From Desulforegula conservatrix Mb1Pa (GTDB taxonomy: Bacteria > Desulfobacterota > Desulfobacteria > Desulfobacterales > Desulforegulaceae): DNA of 60,944 nt. The translations under genes were made by a program, and so were the position numbers. Below the pieces are notes generated by a model that had not been told where the DNA came from, did not search any database, and saw only the letters and a program-made list of their open reading frames with translations. The stretch is from assembly GCF_000426225.1 (NCBI RefSeq), contig NZ_AUEY01000020.1, positions 1-60,944 on the forward strand, read 5' to 3'. This document shows positions 17,535 to 26,403 of the stretch, one piece after another. Each line of letters starts with the position of its first letter. Positions within the stretch are counted from its first letter, which is position 1.

Positions 17535-19694
17535 ATGCTGGCAAAAATCTTTCCTTTTATCACGTGGTTTGAGGGCTACAATTCCAGTAAATTCAAGCTT
17601 GACCTTGTTGCTGGTATCACTGTTGCTCTTGTTCTTATTCCTCAGTCAATGGCTTATGCCAAGCTGGCGGGTCTTCCGCCATATTACGGTCTTTACGCCG
17701 CTTTTCTGCCTCCGATGATAGCCGCTCTTTTTGGGTCTAGCAGACAGCTTTCCACAGGGCCGGTTGCGGTTGTGTCTCTTATGACGGCTGCCTCCCTAGA
17801 AACACTTGCCACAGCCGGGAGTAAGGAATTCATCGCCTATGCCATCATGCTGAGTCTTACGGTCGGTATTTTCCAGCTAATATTGGGTGTTTTCAGATTA
17901 GGACTAGTAGTAAATTTTCTTTCCCATCCTGTTGTAAACGGTTTCACAAATGCTGCTGCCATAATCATCGCTACATCCCAGCTTGGAAATATGTTCGGTG
18001 TATATGTTGACAATGCCGAGCATCATTATGAAACAATCATGAGGGTATTTGCGGCTGCATACCACTATCTGCATATTCCGACCCTCGCGCTCGGGATTCT
18101 CGCAATTTTGATCATGGCTGTTCTGAAAAAAATAAATCCGAGGATACCCAATGTTCTTGTGGCTGTTGTTGTCTGCACTCTCATTTCATGGGCAACCGGA
18201 TTCAACAAGGACGCAAAGATTGCCCTCGACAGCATAAAATCTCCTGAGGTTGTTCAAGATATTGCGGCGTTCAATATGGAAGTTAAAGCAATAAAGGATG
18301 CCTCTACCCAGAGAGTCACAGTCATGGACGAAAAGGAAAAAGCCCATGCTGAACATGATAAAGTCAGGGAGATAGACGCGGATCATCAGGCTGCCCTCAT
18401 AGAAAACAAGATTTCATCTTCAAAGAAAAAATCCGGAGAATTAAGGGCAAAACTAAGGGAATATCTTCTGACAGGTGTTGAAGCAGACGGTGCTGGGAAA
18501 GTTTTCTTTCTGAAAAATGCTCTTCCTGAAGGAGCCAAAACAGATGGCCGCACCTGGAGAGTAAGGGTTGGAAACAGTGAGATAAAAGACCAGGAAGTTA
18601 CGGTCATGGGTGCAGGCGCAATCCTTGGGGAAATACCGCCAAAGCTGCCCGAGCTATCCATACCCAAGATGAGCATGAAGATGTTTCTCAAGCTTCTTCC
18701 TTATGCTGTAATCATCTCCCTCCTCGGATTCATGGAGGCCATCTCAATTGCCAAGGCGCTTGCAGCCAAAACAGGCCAGAAACTTGATCCGAATCAGGAA
18801 CTGGTAGGCCAGGGACTCGCCAATATCATAGGTTCATTTGGTCAGAGTTATCCTGCTTCAGGATCCTTCTCAAGATCGGCAGTAAACCTTCAATCCGGTG
18901 CTGTTACCGGATTTTCAAGCGTAATCAGTTCATCCATAGTTGTTATTACCCTGCTTTTCCTTACCCCGCTTCTTTATAATCTGCCCCAGTCAGTTCTTGC
19001 TGCCATAATAATGATGGCGGTTGTAAGTCTTATAAACGTTGATGGTCTCCTGCATGCTTGGAAGGCAAAGCGCTCTGACGGCATCATCACGCTTATCTCC
19101 TTTGTCTGCACACTGATTTTTGCTCCCCATCTTGACAAAGGGATTATGGTCGGTGTCGGTCTTTCACTGGGTGTTTTTCTATATAAATCTATGAAGCCAA
19201 GGGTTGCTATTCTTGCAATGAGTGCGGACAACCGCCTTGTTCATGCTGAAAAGCATGGGCTCAAGGAGTGCGACAAGGTTGCGGTTACAAGATTTGACGG
19301 GACTCTGTTTTTTGCAAATGCCAGCTATCTTGATGATGTGATTTATGAAATCAGGGTTGAAAAGCCAAACCTCAAGCATGTTATTCTTGTTTGTGACGGT
19401 ATCAACGACATAGATGCATCAGGTGAAGAATCACTTTCCATGATCATTGACCGTACAAAGGCCGCAGGCATTGATATTTCCCTGGCAGGCGTCAAGGAAG
19501 CTGTTATGGCTGTTCTTGAAAGAACCCATCTCATAGAAAAAATCGGAGAACGTAATATTTATTCTACCAAGGAAATAGCTGTTCAGTGTGTTTATGAAAA
19601 AACACACCTTACAGATGACGAAAGAATGTCGTGCCCGCTTGTCTGCTATATACCTGAAAAGCAAGACAGCTCATGCATTGCTCAGGCCTGCTGA
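17535..19694 (+). CDS. SulP-family anion transporter with STAS domain and a large charged insert
   Basis: A 719-residue inner-membrane protein. The N-terminal SulP core shows DLVAGITVALVLIPQSMAYA, PPYYGLYAAF and the HPVVNGFTNAAA helix. A C-terminal STAS domain follows (about 565-690, VILVCDGINDIDASGEESL). SulP proteins carry sulfate, bicarbonate or other anions. Between membrane segments, residues 228-375 form a highly charged, helix-rich insert (many Lys, Glu and Asp, e.g. MDEKEKAHAEHDKVREIDAD) that normal SulP proteins lack. The start is uncertain: an in-frame ATG at 17439 adds 32 residues, but family similarity begins after 17535. It heads a cluster with a beta-helix protein and signalling genes. 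Confidence 0.88.
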   Translation: MLAKIFPFITWFEGYNSSKFKLDLVAGITVALVLIPQSMAYAKLAGLPPYYGLYAAFLPPMIAALFGSSRQLSTGPVAVVSLMTAASLETLATAGSKEFIAYAIMLSLTVGIFQLILGVFRLGLVVNFLSHPVVNGFTNAAAIIIATSQLGNMFGVYVDNAEHHYETIMRVFAAAYHYLHIPTLALGILAILIMAVLKKINPRIPNVLVAVVVCTLISWATGFNKDAKIALDSIKSPEVVQDIAAFNMEVKAIKDASTQRVTVMDEKEKAHAEHDKVREIDADHQAALIENKISSSKKKSGELRAKLREYLLTGVEADGAGKVFFLKNALPEGAKTDGRTWRVRVGNSEIKDQEVTVMGAGAILGEIPPKLPELSIPKMSMKMFLKLLPYAVIISLLGFMEAISIAKALAAKTGQKLDPNQELVGQGLANIIGSFGQSYPASGSFSRSAVNLQSGAVTGFSSVISSSIVVITLLFLTPLLYNLPQSVLAAIIMMAVVSLINVDGLLHAWKAKRSDGIITLISFVCTLIFAPHLDKGIMVGVGLSLGVFLYKSMKPRVAILAMSADNRLVHAEKHGLKECDKVAVTRFDGTLFFANASYLDDVIYEIRVEKPNLKHVILVCDGINDIDASGEESLSMIIDRTKAAGIDISLAGVKEAVMAVLERTHLIEKIGERNIYSTKEIAVQCVYEKTHLTDDERMSCPLVCYIPEKQDSSCIAQAC

Positions 19695-19795
19695 TCAGGA
19701 GCGGATAGATAATTCGATGGGCTGCTTTTTCGGAATACCGGGCAGCCCTTAAAAAGCCTGATAGGAAATAATGTTTTCGATATAGGGGATAGTCG

Positions 19796-21226
19796 ATGCT
19801 GGAACTTGAAAAGCTCATACGCAGGATAATAACCCGAGTTAATGTAAATCTCAGGGAATTCAACTTCAAGGTCGATTCATACGCAGAGGTTTTGCCTCTT
19901 GAACAGCTTATGAAATTCTATGCTTTCTATGGGGTTACAGGAGATCACCCTCTTTATTTCAATTTTGAGAAATCAAATATCGGGGGAAGCTATTTTCTTG
20001 GCAAATGCCAGATAGATCATTCCGTACTCTACAAGTGTGACATAAGGGGAGACGAGCTGAAGAGGAAGGGGGATGTTTTTATATCGGGCGAAGATCAAAT
20101 ACTAATAGATGAAGACGAATCAATAAGAATAAGAGACAGTCTGCTTGTAAAAACCCTCGTGCACAGCCATTCTTTTGACCCTGAAAATCTCGAAGAATTT
20201 TTGATACAGAACACAATTTCTGCCCATTATGCCAATATCCACGGCTCTCCAATGGAAGGGTGTTTCCTCGGAACCTTTGCAACTGTTGATAAAACAGCCC
20301 TGCACAGCTGCAAGATAGGAGCGTTTGCTTACGTTAACACAGGAGAGCTTTACCATCGCGAGGTTCTTCCCGGCAAGGTATGGATAAAGGGCAGTGGATA
20401 TGAGTTTATCTATAATCATGAGCGTGATGTTCTTGCAAAATACATAAACCGTCCTGTTCCTGGAAAAATGCCTGAGGGCGAAATCATGGACTTTGTCGAA
20501 TCCCGCAAAAAGGAATTCCAGACAGCATTTGACACCATTGCTATTGGCCAGCCTGTAATTGTGCCCCAGAATACTGCCCTTAGCCGTTATGCTGTCGTAA
20601 AGGGAGATACAAGACTAAGCGAGAATGTTCTGATCTGCCAGAGGGCTTATCTTGATAATGCATGGATGGGCCCGGGAACTAATGCCCAGGAAAATGCCTA
20701 CATAGTGAATTCAAAACTCGAAAAGAATGACATCACTGCCCATGGAGCAAAAATAATAAATTCCCATCTTGGAGAAAAAATTTTTGTGGGATTTAATTCA
20801 TTCATCCGTGGATCTGAGGTAACTCCTCTTGAAATTGGCGACAACTGCATAGTAATGCCCCATACCATAATTGATCTTGCTGGCCCCCTTGAAATTCCGG
20901 CCAACACAATCGTATGGGGTCTAATAAAATCAAAGTCGGATCTGTCTGAAAACAGCATACAGATTAAAGAACTTGAGATGGTTTCAAGGGTTTCAGGCAT
21001 TTTACGGAAAGGGCGTATGACCTTTGAGGGAAGCGGGGCAAAGTTTGTTGAAGCCTTTGCACATAGAATTGAGCATATTCTTGAGGCAAACGGAGCGTAT
21101 TTCAGCGGCCAGAGTGGCAGTAGAGGTCATGCCCAGGCAGGTCAGGTAATAGCTTATAACATCATACAGCCCTATCTCACAGGACGGTTTCAGGGGCTTT
21201 TCCCGACCATGGATATCAAGCCATAA
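19796..21226 (+). CDS. Left-handed beta-helix (hexapeptide-repeat-like) protein, transferase-like
   Basis: A 476-residue soluble protein with repeated short beta turns of the kind seen in hexapeptide-repeat acyltransferases (GGSYFLGKCQIDHSVLYKCD, then LSENVLICQRAYLDNAWMG and IEIGDNCIVMPHTIIDL-type runs). It matches no characterised enzyme that I recognise. A GGGGATAG ribosome binding site precedes the ATG. It lies 101 bp after the SulP gene on the same strand, with a 7-bp GGGCTGC/GCAGCCC hairpin in the gap. The two are probably co-transcribed, so a role linked to the transporter is plausible. No active-site residue could be assigned. Confidence 0.65.
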   Translation: MLELEKLIRRIITRVNVNLREFNFKVDSYAEVLPLEQLMKFYAFYGVTGDHPLYFNFEKSNIGGSYFLGKCQIDHSVLYKCDIRGDELKRKGDVFISGEDQILIDEDESIRIRDSLLVKTLVHSHSFDPENLEEFLIQNTISAHYANIHGSPMEGCFLGTFATVDKTALHSCKIGAFAYVNTGELYHREVLPGKVWIKGSGYEFIYNHERDVLAKYINRPVPGKMPEGEIMDFVESRKKEFQTAFDTIAIGQPVIVPQNTALSRYAVVKGDTRLSENVLICQRAYLDNAWMGPGTNAQENAYIVNSKLEKNDITAHGAKIINSHLGEKIFVGFNSFIRGSEVTPLEIGDNCIVMPHTIIDLAGPLEIPANTIVWGLIKSKSDLSENSIQIKELEMVSRVSGILRKGRMTFEGSGAKFVEAFAHRIEHILEANGAYFSGQSGSRGHAQAGQVIAYNIIQPYLTGRFQGLFPTMDIKP

Positions 21227-21325
21227 GGCCACTTCCGGTGCGGGTGAAAGGATAAGACATAAGGATCAGAAAGCTCCTGGATAATGGCAGCAGGTATTAA
21301 AATCCGGGGCATTCTTTTTAAGAAT

Positions 21326-21458
21326 GATGGTCTCGCAAAAAGTCAAAAAAGGCGTCAGCGTCATGCCTGATTTGATCCGGCATCCAGTATTTTCAGATAG
21401 TTCTGGATTCCGCATGGGCCGGAATGACGAAAATTGGACTTTTTTGCGACCTTGTCAA
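21326..21458 (+). repeat. TIR element, copy D
   Basis: GATGGTCTCGCAAAAAGTC at the left, GACTTTTTTGCGACCTTGTC at the right, with GGCGTCAGCGTCATGCC and TTCTGGATTCCG inside. It sits between the beta-helix gene and the sensor kinase gene. Confidence 0.92.
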
Positions 21459-21499
21459 GAATGATGAATTAAACAGAACGCTGAAGAAGGAAAATATAA

Positions 21500-23227
21500 A
21501 TGTACAAGTTTGCCAAGACACCTTCATGGCTATACCTGTTCAAGCCGCCTTCGGAAAAATCACCGGCAGCAAGGTACAAAAAAATGAGAATGAATATGGT
21601 TGTAATCACATCCATAGTCACAGTGCTGCCTTTGTTTTTCATGTTCGTCGTCAACTCCTGGCAGTATTATAAAAGTTCAAAAAATGAATCTCTTGCCTCT
21701 CTTCAGGTTCTTGAAGACAAGACAAGGCATTCCATAGAGCTTTTTCTTGAGGAACGCCTTTCAACAATAAGATTCATCTCATCTGCCTATTCTTATGAAG
21801 AACTTGAAGATCCACAGAAAATACTCAGAATTTTTTCTGTTCTCAGAACAGAACTTGGCGGATTCATTGATATTGGCCTTATTAATGATACTGGAACCAT
21901 GATAAGTTATGCTGGCCCATACACCCTTCTTGGCAAGGATTATGGGCAGCAGCCCTCATTTCAGAAGGCCATTCTTAAAGGCCAGTACATCAGCGATGTT
22001 TTTATGGGTTACAGGGCTTTCCCCCACATTGTCCTTGCAACCCACCACATAAATGAAAATGGCAAGGGATGGATAATACGGGCGACCATAGATACCAGCA
22101 GCATTGATGAAATAGTAAGGTCAATGGGGCTTGACTCCAGAAGTGACGCATTTCTTGTAAACAGCGATGGTATAATCCAGACGAAATCCCTCTCTCATGG
22201 CAAGATACTCGAAAAATGCACCATAAACCTGCCCCAGTCCACGGACAAAACCCAGACAATTGAAGGCGTGTCTTCATCAGGTGAAGACTCGATTGTGGCT
22301 TTTACAAGAGTTAAAAACACAGATTTTACACTTGTGACTGTTGTGCCCAGAAAGAGCCTTTACAAGGAGTGGCATAGTCTTAAGGTCGATATGCTGATAG
22401 TTTTTCTTGTAAGCGCGTTTCTGATTGTCATAACTATTTTCAAAATTTCAAAGATACTTATTCATCAGGTTCAGGTTGCCGACTCAAAAAGGGAAAGCGC
22501 ATTCAGGGAGCTCCAGCATTCCCAGAAACTGTCATCAATAGGCAGGCTTGCGGCAGGAGTGGCCCATGAAATAAACAATCCTCTTGCCATTATAAATGAA
22601 AAAGCCGGACTAATGGGCGATCTTATGGAGTTTGAGCCAGAATTTAAAAACAAGACCAAATTCATGGATCTTACAAGCGCCATAACCAAATCTGTTGAAA
22701 GATGCAGAAGCATAACGCACAGACTTCTCGGCTTTGCAAAGAGAATCGATGTGAAGATAGAGTTGCTGGACATAAACGAAGTCATCAAGGAGGTCATTGG
22801 TTTTGTGGAGAGGGAAACCCTTTACAGGAAAATTGATCTTCAGCTGGAACTCAAACAGCCAATTCATCTTATTTCTTCTGATCACGGCCAGCTTCAGCAG
22901 GTTTTTCTGAACATACTCACAAACGCCATAAACGCTGTGACTGATCATGGAGTAATATCAATAGAGACCCGGTCTGAAGAAGACGGCGGTGCAAGTATCA
23001 CAATAAAAGATAATGGATGCGGAATGAATGCGGAAACCCAGAAAAGAATTTTTGATCCTTTCTTTTCCACAAAAAAGGAGCTCGGCACCGGGCTTGGATT
23101 ATCCATAACCTATGGAATAATCAAAAAGCTTGGCGGTGAAATCAGTGTTGAAAGTAAAGAAAACGAAGGTTCCGCCTTTACCATAATTCTCCCCAAGGAA
23201 CCACTAATTACAGAGGAGGAGCAATGA
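21500..23227 (+). CDS. Membrane sensor histidine kinase with periplasmic Cache-like domain
   Basis: A 575-residue kinase. Two membrane segments (about 33-52 and 297-315) enclose a periplasmic Cache-like sensor domain (SFQKAILKGQYISDV, FLVNSDGII). The cytoplasmic part has the H-box SIGRLAAGVAHEINNPLA with phospho-acceptor His356, an N-box region (QVFLNILTNAINAV), and G-boxes DNGCGM and GTGLGLS. All catalytic motifs are intact. A GAAGGAAAA ribosome binding site lies upstream. The stop overlaps the next response regulator gene by 4 bp, so that regulator is the natural partner. The ligand is unknown. The SulP transporter upstream makes an anion or a transport-derived signal a reasonable guess only. 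Confidence 0.9.
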   Translation: MYKFAKTPSWLYLFKPPSEKSPAARYKKMRMNMVVITSIVTVLPLFFMFVVNSWQYYKSSKNESLASLQVLEDKTRHSIELFLEERLSTIRFISSAYSYEELEDPQKILRIFSVLRTELGGFIDIGLINDTGTMISYAGPYTLLGKDYGQQPSFQKAILKGQYISDVFMGYRAFPHIVLATHHINENGKGWIIRATIDTSSIDEIVRSMGLDSRSDAFLVNSDGIIQTKSLSHGKILEKCTINLPQSTDKTQTIEGVSSSGEDSIVAFTRVKNTDFTLVTVVPRKSLYKEWHSLKVDMLIVFLVSAFLIVITIFKISKILIHQVQVADSKRESAFRELQHSQKLSSIGRLAAGVAHEINNPLAIINEKAGLMGDLMEFEPEFKNKTKFMDLTSAITKSVERCRSITHRLLGFAKRIDVKIELLDINEVIKEVIGFVERETLYRKIDLQLELKQPIHLISSDHGQLQQVFLNILTNAINAVTDHGVISIETRSEEDGGASITIKDNGCGMNAETQKRIFDPFFSTKKELGTGLGLSITYGIIKKLGGEISVESKENEGSAFTIILPKEPLITEEEQ

Positions 23228-23589
23228 GACCAAAAAAAATTCTTCTTGTGGATGATGAGGCGGAGTTTTCATCCACCCTCGCAGAGCGCCTTACCTTAAG
23301 GGGCTTTGAGTCGGACACGGCTCCTGACGGAGAAAGCGCGCTGGTTAAAATAGAAGAGGAAGAATGGGGCGTTGCTGTTGTTGACCTCATGATGCCGGGC
23401 ATGGGAGGGCTTGCCGCGCTTAAAAGAATCAAGGCCATGAGGCCCGATCTGCCCGTGATTTTACTTACCGGCCATGGTTCTACAAAAGAAGGCATGGAAG
23501 GGATGAGTCTGGGCGCTTTTGATTATCTTATAAAGCCGCTCGCTATAAATGAACTTATTGAAAAAATATATGAGGCCCTTGCAGGATAA
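23224..23589 (+). CDS. Single-domain response regulator (CheY-like)
   Basis: A 121-residue receiver domain alone. Acidic pocket Asp10/Asp11 (LLVDDE), phospho-acceptor Asp54 (VVDLMMPG), conserved Thr in LLTGHG and Lys in LIKPL. There is no output domain, so it must act through protein contact or phosphorelay. The start overlaps the kinase stop (ATGA), and the kinase-like gene follows 3 bp after its stop. A partner role with the intact sensor kinase is strongly suggested by this coupling. Confidence 0.92.
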   Translation: MRPKKILLVDDEAEFSSTLAERLTLRGFESDTAPDGESALVKIEEEEWGVAVVDLMMPGMGGLAALKRIKAMRPDLPVILLTGHGSTKEGMEGMSLGAFDYLIKPLAINELIEKIYEALAG

Positions 23590-23592
23590 TTT

Positions 23593-24258
23593 ATGGAAAA
23601 TACAAATCGACAACTTCGTTTTTTCGGAAATATTACAGCAGGAGCGACGCATGAAATCAATAATGTCCTTTCTGTAATAAAGGAAAATGCAGGGCTAATC
23701 GAAGATTTATTCATGATGGCTGAAAAGCAGGGCATGATTATCCCTTTTGAGGAAAAGATTAAGAAATCAATATCTTCGATTAAAGAAACCGTTAAGAAAG
23801 GGGCCCAGGTCACTTCTGATCTTAACGCTTTTGCCCATATCCCTGATCATGACACAAAAACGGTAAAAGTCTCTGAAGCTGTAAAAATGATAGCCCGTCT
23901 AAATAACAGGAAAGCTTCGAGGCTGGGCATAAAAATAGAGGTGGCTGACAAGCCGGAATCGATGGAGGCTGTTCTTTCTCCGGTCTTATTTCATAAAATC
24001 ATTCAGATAGTCATTGGTATACTGATGGACTCCGCGGAAAATGGGTCCGTGATTCGTATTTCCAGCGGAATTAATGATTCAGGCTCAAGCAGAAAGCTAA
24101 AAATAAATTTTGCCTTCGAAGATCCGGGAACCTTACTTAAGGACAGGCTTGTATCCCATCCTTCATATCAGGATGTTGCTGAGGTTGCGGAGCAGATGGC
24201 CGCAGAAGTGAGTGCTTCAGAAGAAGGGATAATTCTCTGTTTCGACCAGATTCAATAA
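23593..24258 (+). CDS. Kinase-like protein keeping the H-box but lacking a recognisable ATP-binding half
   Basis: A 221-residue protein resembling the dimerisation domain of histidine kinases. FFGNITAGATHEINNVLSVI contains His20 in the canonical HEINN context, followed by two long helices. The C-terminal part (about 100-221) occupies the place of the ATPase domain, but the DxGxG and GxGLGL motifs are missing. It could act as a phosphotransfer protein or as a decoy that binds regulators. The gene starts 3 bp after the receiver gene stop and probably belongs to the same operon. The function is inferred from the pattern only; it may be a diverged kinase rather than a new class. Confidence 0.65.
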   Translation: MENTNRQLRFFGNITAGATHEINNVLSVIKENAGLIEDLFMMAEKQGMIIPFEEKIKKSISSIKETVKKGAQVTSDLNAFAHIPDHDTKTVKVSEAVKMIARLNNRKASRLGIKIEVADKPESMEAVLSPVLFHKIIQIVIGILMDSAENGSVIRISSGINDSGSSRKLKINFAFEDPGTLLKDRLVSHPSYQDVAEVAEQMAAEVSASEEGIILCFDQIQ

Positions 24259-24259
24259 A

Positions 24260-24369
24260 GACGGACTCGCAAAAAGGCAAAATGCCATGCAGACTTGATC
24301 CGGCATAAGGTTTTTAAAGGGACAGGCCCGCCGGGATAACGGAAACCGGATTTTTTGCGGCCTTGCCAA
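24260..24369 (+). repeat. TIR element, copy E (short)
   Basis: The shortest copy, about 110 bp. GACGGACTCGCAAAAAGGC at the left and TTTTTTGCGGCCTTGCCAA at the right flank a reduced interior that keeps ACTTGATCCGGCAT and GGACAGGCCCGCCGGGATAAC. Confidence 0.85.
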
Positions 24370-24480
24370 TTAAGAGCAAAGTCTTTTAAATATATGAAAA
24401 TGAAATAAAAGCAGCGTTACTGCTGAAAATATCAATTAATTAAAAATAGACACAGGAAAAATCTTATAACAGGAGACCCC

Positions 24481-25704
24481 ATGACTGCCATATCCATGCA
24501 TAGCGGAGTATTCACCAATGGCCACGCAATCGCAGAAATAGTTTCCAAGGAAACAGGCTTGAAGCTTATTCTGGATAAAGACATCTACGAAAAAACAGCT
24601 TCGAGGTATTCCCTGAAAAAGGAGACTCTTGAAAGGGCAGTTTCTGGCAAAGCCTTTGTTTTCAACTCTTTTACCCATGAAAAAGAAAGAGCCATCGCCC
24701 ATCTTAAAACAATTGTGGCAGAAAAACTTAAAGATGAGCCAAACAGCATTTTTTTCGGATACCTCGGGATGCTGATTCCTGAAAATATCCGTCATGTACT
24801 CAGGGTTTTAAGCATTTCAGATACCCGCCACAGGGTTGAGACAGGAAAAGCAAGGGGCCTGACCGAAAAGGAAGCCCTGAAAAAAATTCATTCCGGAGAT
24901 GAAAAAATCTTCAACTGGACGCAGTATCTTTTTCAGAAAGAACCCTGGAGTCCGGCTCTTTACGATATAGTCATTCCTGCGGACAAGATGGAAGTGGATG
25001 CAGCAGCGCGTCTGATCATTGATAATATTGGAAATCCTGCTGTAAAGGAAACCCAGGATTCTCTTCAGAGGGTCAATGACTTCATACTTGCGGCCTATGT
25101 TGAAAAAGAACTGACTGGCAAGGGTCACTGCGTAACCGTTGACGCCGACAAGGACAATGTAACCATAATCATTGACAAGAAAGTCATTCTTCTTTCGCAC
25201 CTTGAAGATGAACTTAAAAGCATTGCCAAGTCTGTGCCAGGGGTACAGTCCGTAACCACAAAAATCGGAAAGAACTACTACAAGGCCGACATATACAGAA
25301 AATTCGATTTTGAGCTTTCATACAAGGTTCTCCTTGTGGATGACGAACGTGATTTTGTTCAGACCCTTTCCGAAAGACTTCATATGCGTGATGTTGGAGC
25401 CCATGTTGTCTACAATGGTCAGGAAGCCCTTGAATTTGCTGACAGCGAGGATTTCGAGGTCATGGTTCTTGACCTTAAAATGCCTGGAATCGATGGTTTT
25501 GAAACCCTCAGACAGGTCAAGCAGAATCATCCTGATATTGAAGTCATCATACTCACCGGACACGGTAACGAAGACGACAAGAAGAAATGTCTTGAAATGG
25601 GTGCGTTTGCCTATCTTCAGAAACCGGCTGATATTGACATCCTGACCCAGACCATGAAGGATGCGTATGCCAAGGTTCGTCTGAACAAGGAAAAAAAGGC
25701 GTAG
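24481..25704 (+). CDS. Cytidylate-kinase-like domain fused to BON-like and receiver domains
   Basis: A 407-residue fusion. Residues 1-200 resemble the cytidylate-kinase-like family, but the P-loop position reads SGVFTNGHAIAE and lacks the Lys needed for nucleotide phosphate binding. About 205-265 looks like a BON-type alpha/beta domain (VDADKDNVTIIIDKKVILLS). From 280 to the end is a receiver domain with acidic pair VDDE, phospho-acceptor Asp331 (VLDLKMPG), LTGHG and LQKPAD. The protein is probably a regulator in which phosphorylation controls the degenerate kinase-like module. It follows the kinase-like gene and a repeat, and precedes another receiver gene. Confidence 0.75.
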   Translation: MTAISMHSGVFTNGHAIAEIVSKETGLKLILDKDIYEKTASRYSLKKETLERAVSGKAFVFNSFTHEKERAIAHLKTIVAEKLKDEPNSIFFGYLGMLIPENIRHVLRVLSISDTRHRVETGKARGLTEKEALKKIHSGDEKIFNWTQYLFQKEPWSPALYDIVIPADKMEVDAAARLIIDNIGNPAVKETQDSLQRVNDFILAAYVEKELTGKGHCVTVDADKDNVTIIIDKKVILLSHLEDELKSIAKSVPGVQSVTTKIGKNYYKADIYRKFDFELSYKVLLVDDERDFVQTLSERLHMRDVGAHVVYNGQEALEFADSEDFEVMVLDLKMPGIDGFETLRQVKQNHPDIEVIILTGHGNEDDKKKCLEMGAFAYLQKPADIDILTQTMKDAYAKVRLNKEKKA

Positions 25705-25731
25705 GAACGTTTTCGTTTTGACCCGGATTTT

Positions 25732-25764
25732 GCCCTTACAGGCAGGTAATCTGCCTGTAAGGGC
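25732..25764 (+). promoter_or_regulatory. Perfect 14-bp hairpin between receiver genes
   Basis: GCCCTTACAGGCAG and CTGCCTGTAAGGGC are perfect complements around loop GTAAT. No T-run follows, so it is more likely an mRNA processing or stability element, or a pause site, than a terminator. It lies between the fusion regulator stop (25704) and the ribosome binding site of the next receiver (25794). Confidence 0.7.
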
Positions 25765-25803
25765 GGGGCTATTTGAGCACACAGCAATTAAATGGAGGTT
25801 CGC

Positions 25804-26220
25804 ATGGGAATTAAAGTGCTTTTGGTGGATGATGAAAAGGAATTTATAGACGCGCTGGCCCAGAGACTCGAATTGCGTGGATATGACGTGCAAATAGCCT
25901 ATTCTGGCATCGAGGCCATTGGCATAATCACTGAAAAAGATGTTGATGTCATTGTTCTTGATATAAAAATGCCTGGTATGGAAGGCATAGAAGCCCTTGG
26001 AAAGATCAAGGCGCTGAAACCTGGAATAGAAGTGGTAATGCTTACAGCCCACGGATCTCTCAGCGAAGCTATGACTGCAATGAAGAAAGATGCCCACGAC
26101 TTCATCATGAAACCGGCTCCCATAGATGTAATCATTGATAAGATTACAACTGCTTATGAAGTAAAGACCCTAAATGAGCAGAGAAATAAGGTTGGAAAAC
26201 CGAGCAAAGCAGATTCTTGA
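25804..26220 (+). CDS. Single-domain response regulator
   Basis: A 138-residue receiver with VDDE acidic pair (Asp9/Asp10), phospho-acceptor Asp53 (VLDIKMPG), LTAHGS and MKPAP. A short basic tail follows (NEQRNKVGKPSKADS). The start is set at 25804 because GGAGG (25794-25798) precedes it correctly; an ATG at 25792 would overlap that site. It is the last gene of the signalling block and converges on rmuC. It has no output domain. Confidence 0.92.
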   Translation: MGIKVLLVDDEKEFIDALAQRLELRGYDVQIAYSGIEAIGIITEKDVDVIVLDIKMPGMEGIEALGKIKALKPGIEVVMLTAHGSLSEAMTAMKKDAHDFIMKPAPIDVIIDKITTAYEVKTLNEQRNKVGKPSKADS

Positions 26221-26403
26221 AATAATCGAAATGACTTTATATTTTAGAAAGTACAATAATTGGAATTGTGCCTTCGTCAGGTTTTTTAATTTTTGAATTT
26301 GGATTTATATTTGATCATGTCCGGCTAATATTTCAAAAATCATGTGCCTTACATGCACTAAGGATAAGCCATGACTTTGGAATATGATTTAGGAATTGTA
26401 ATG

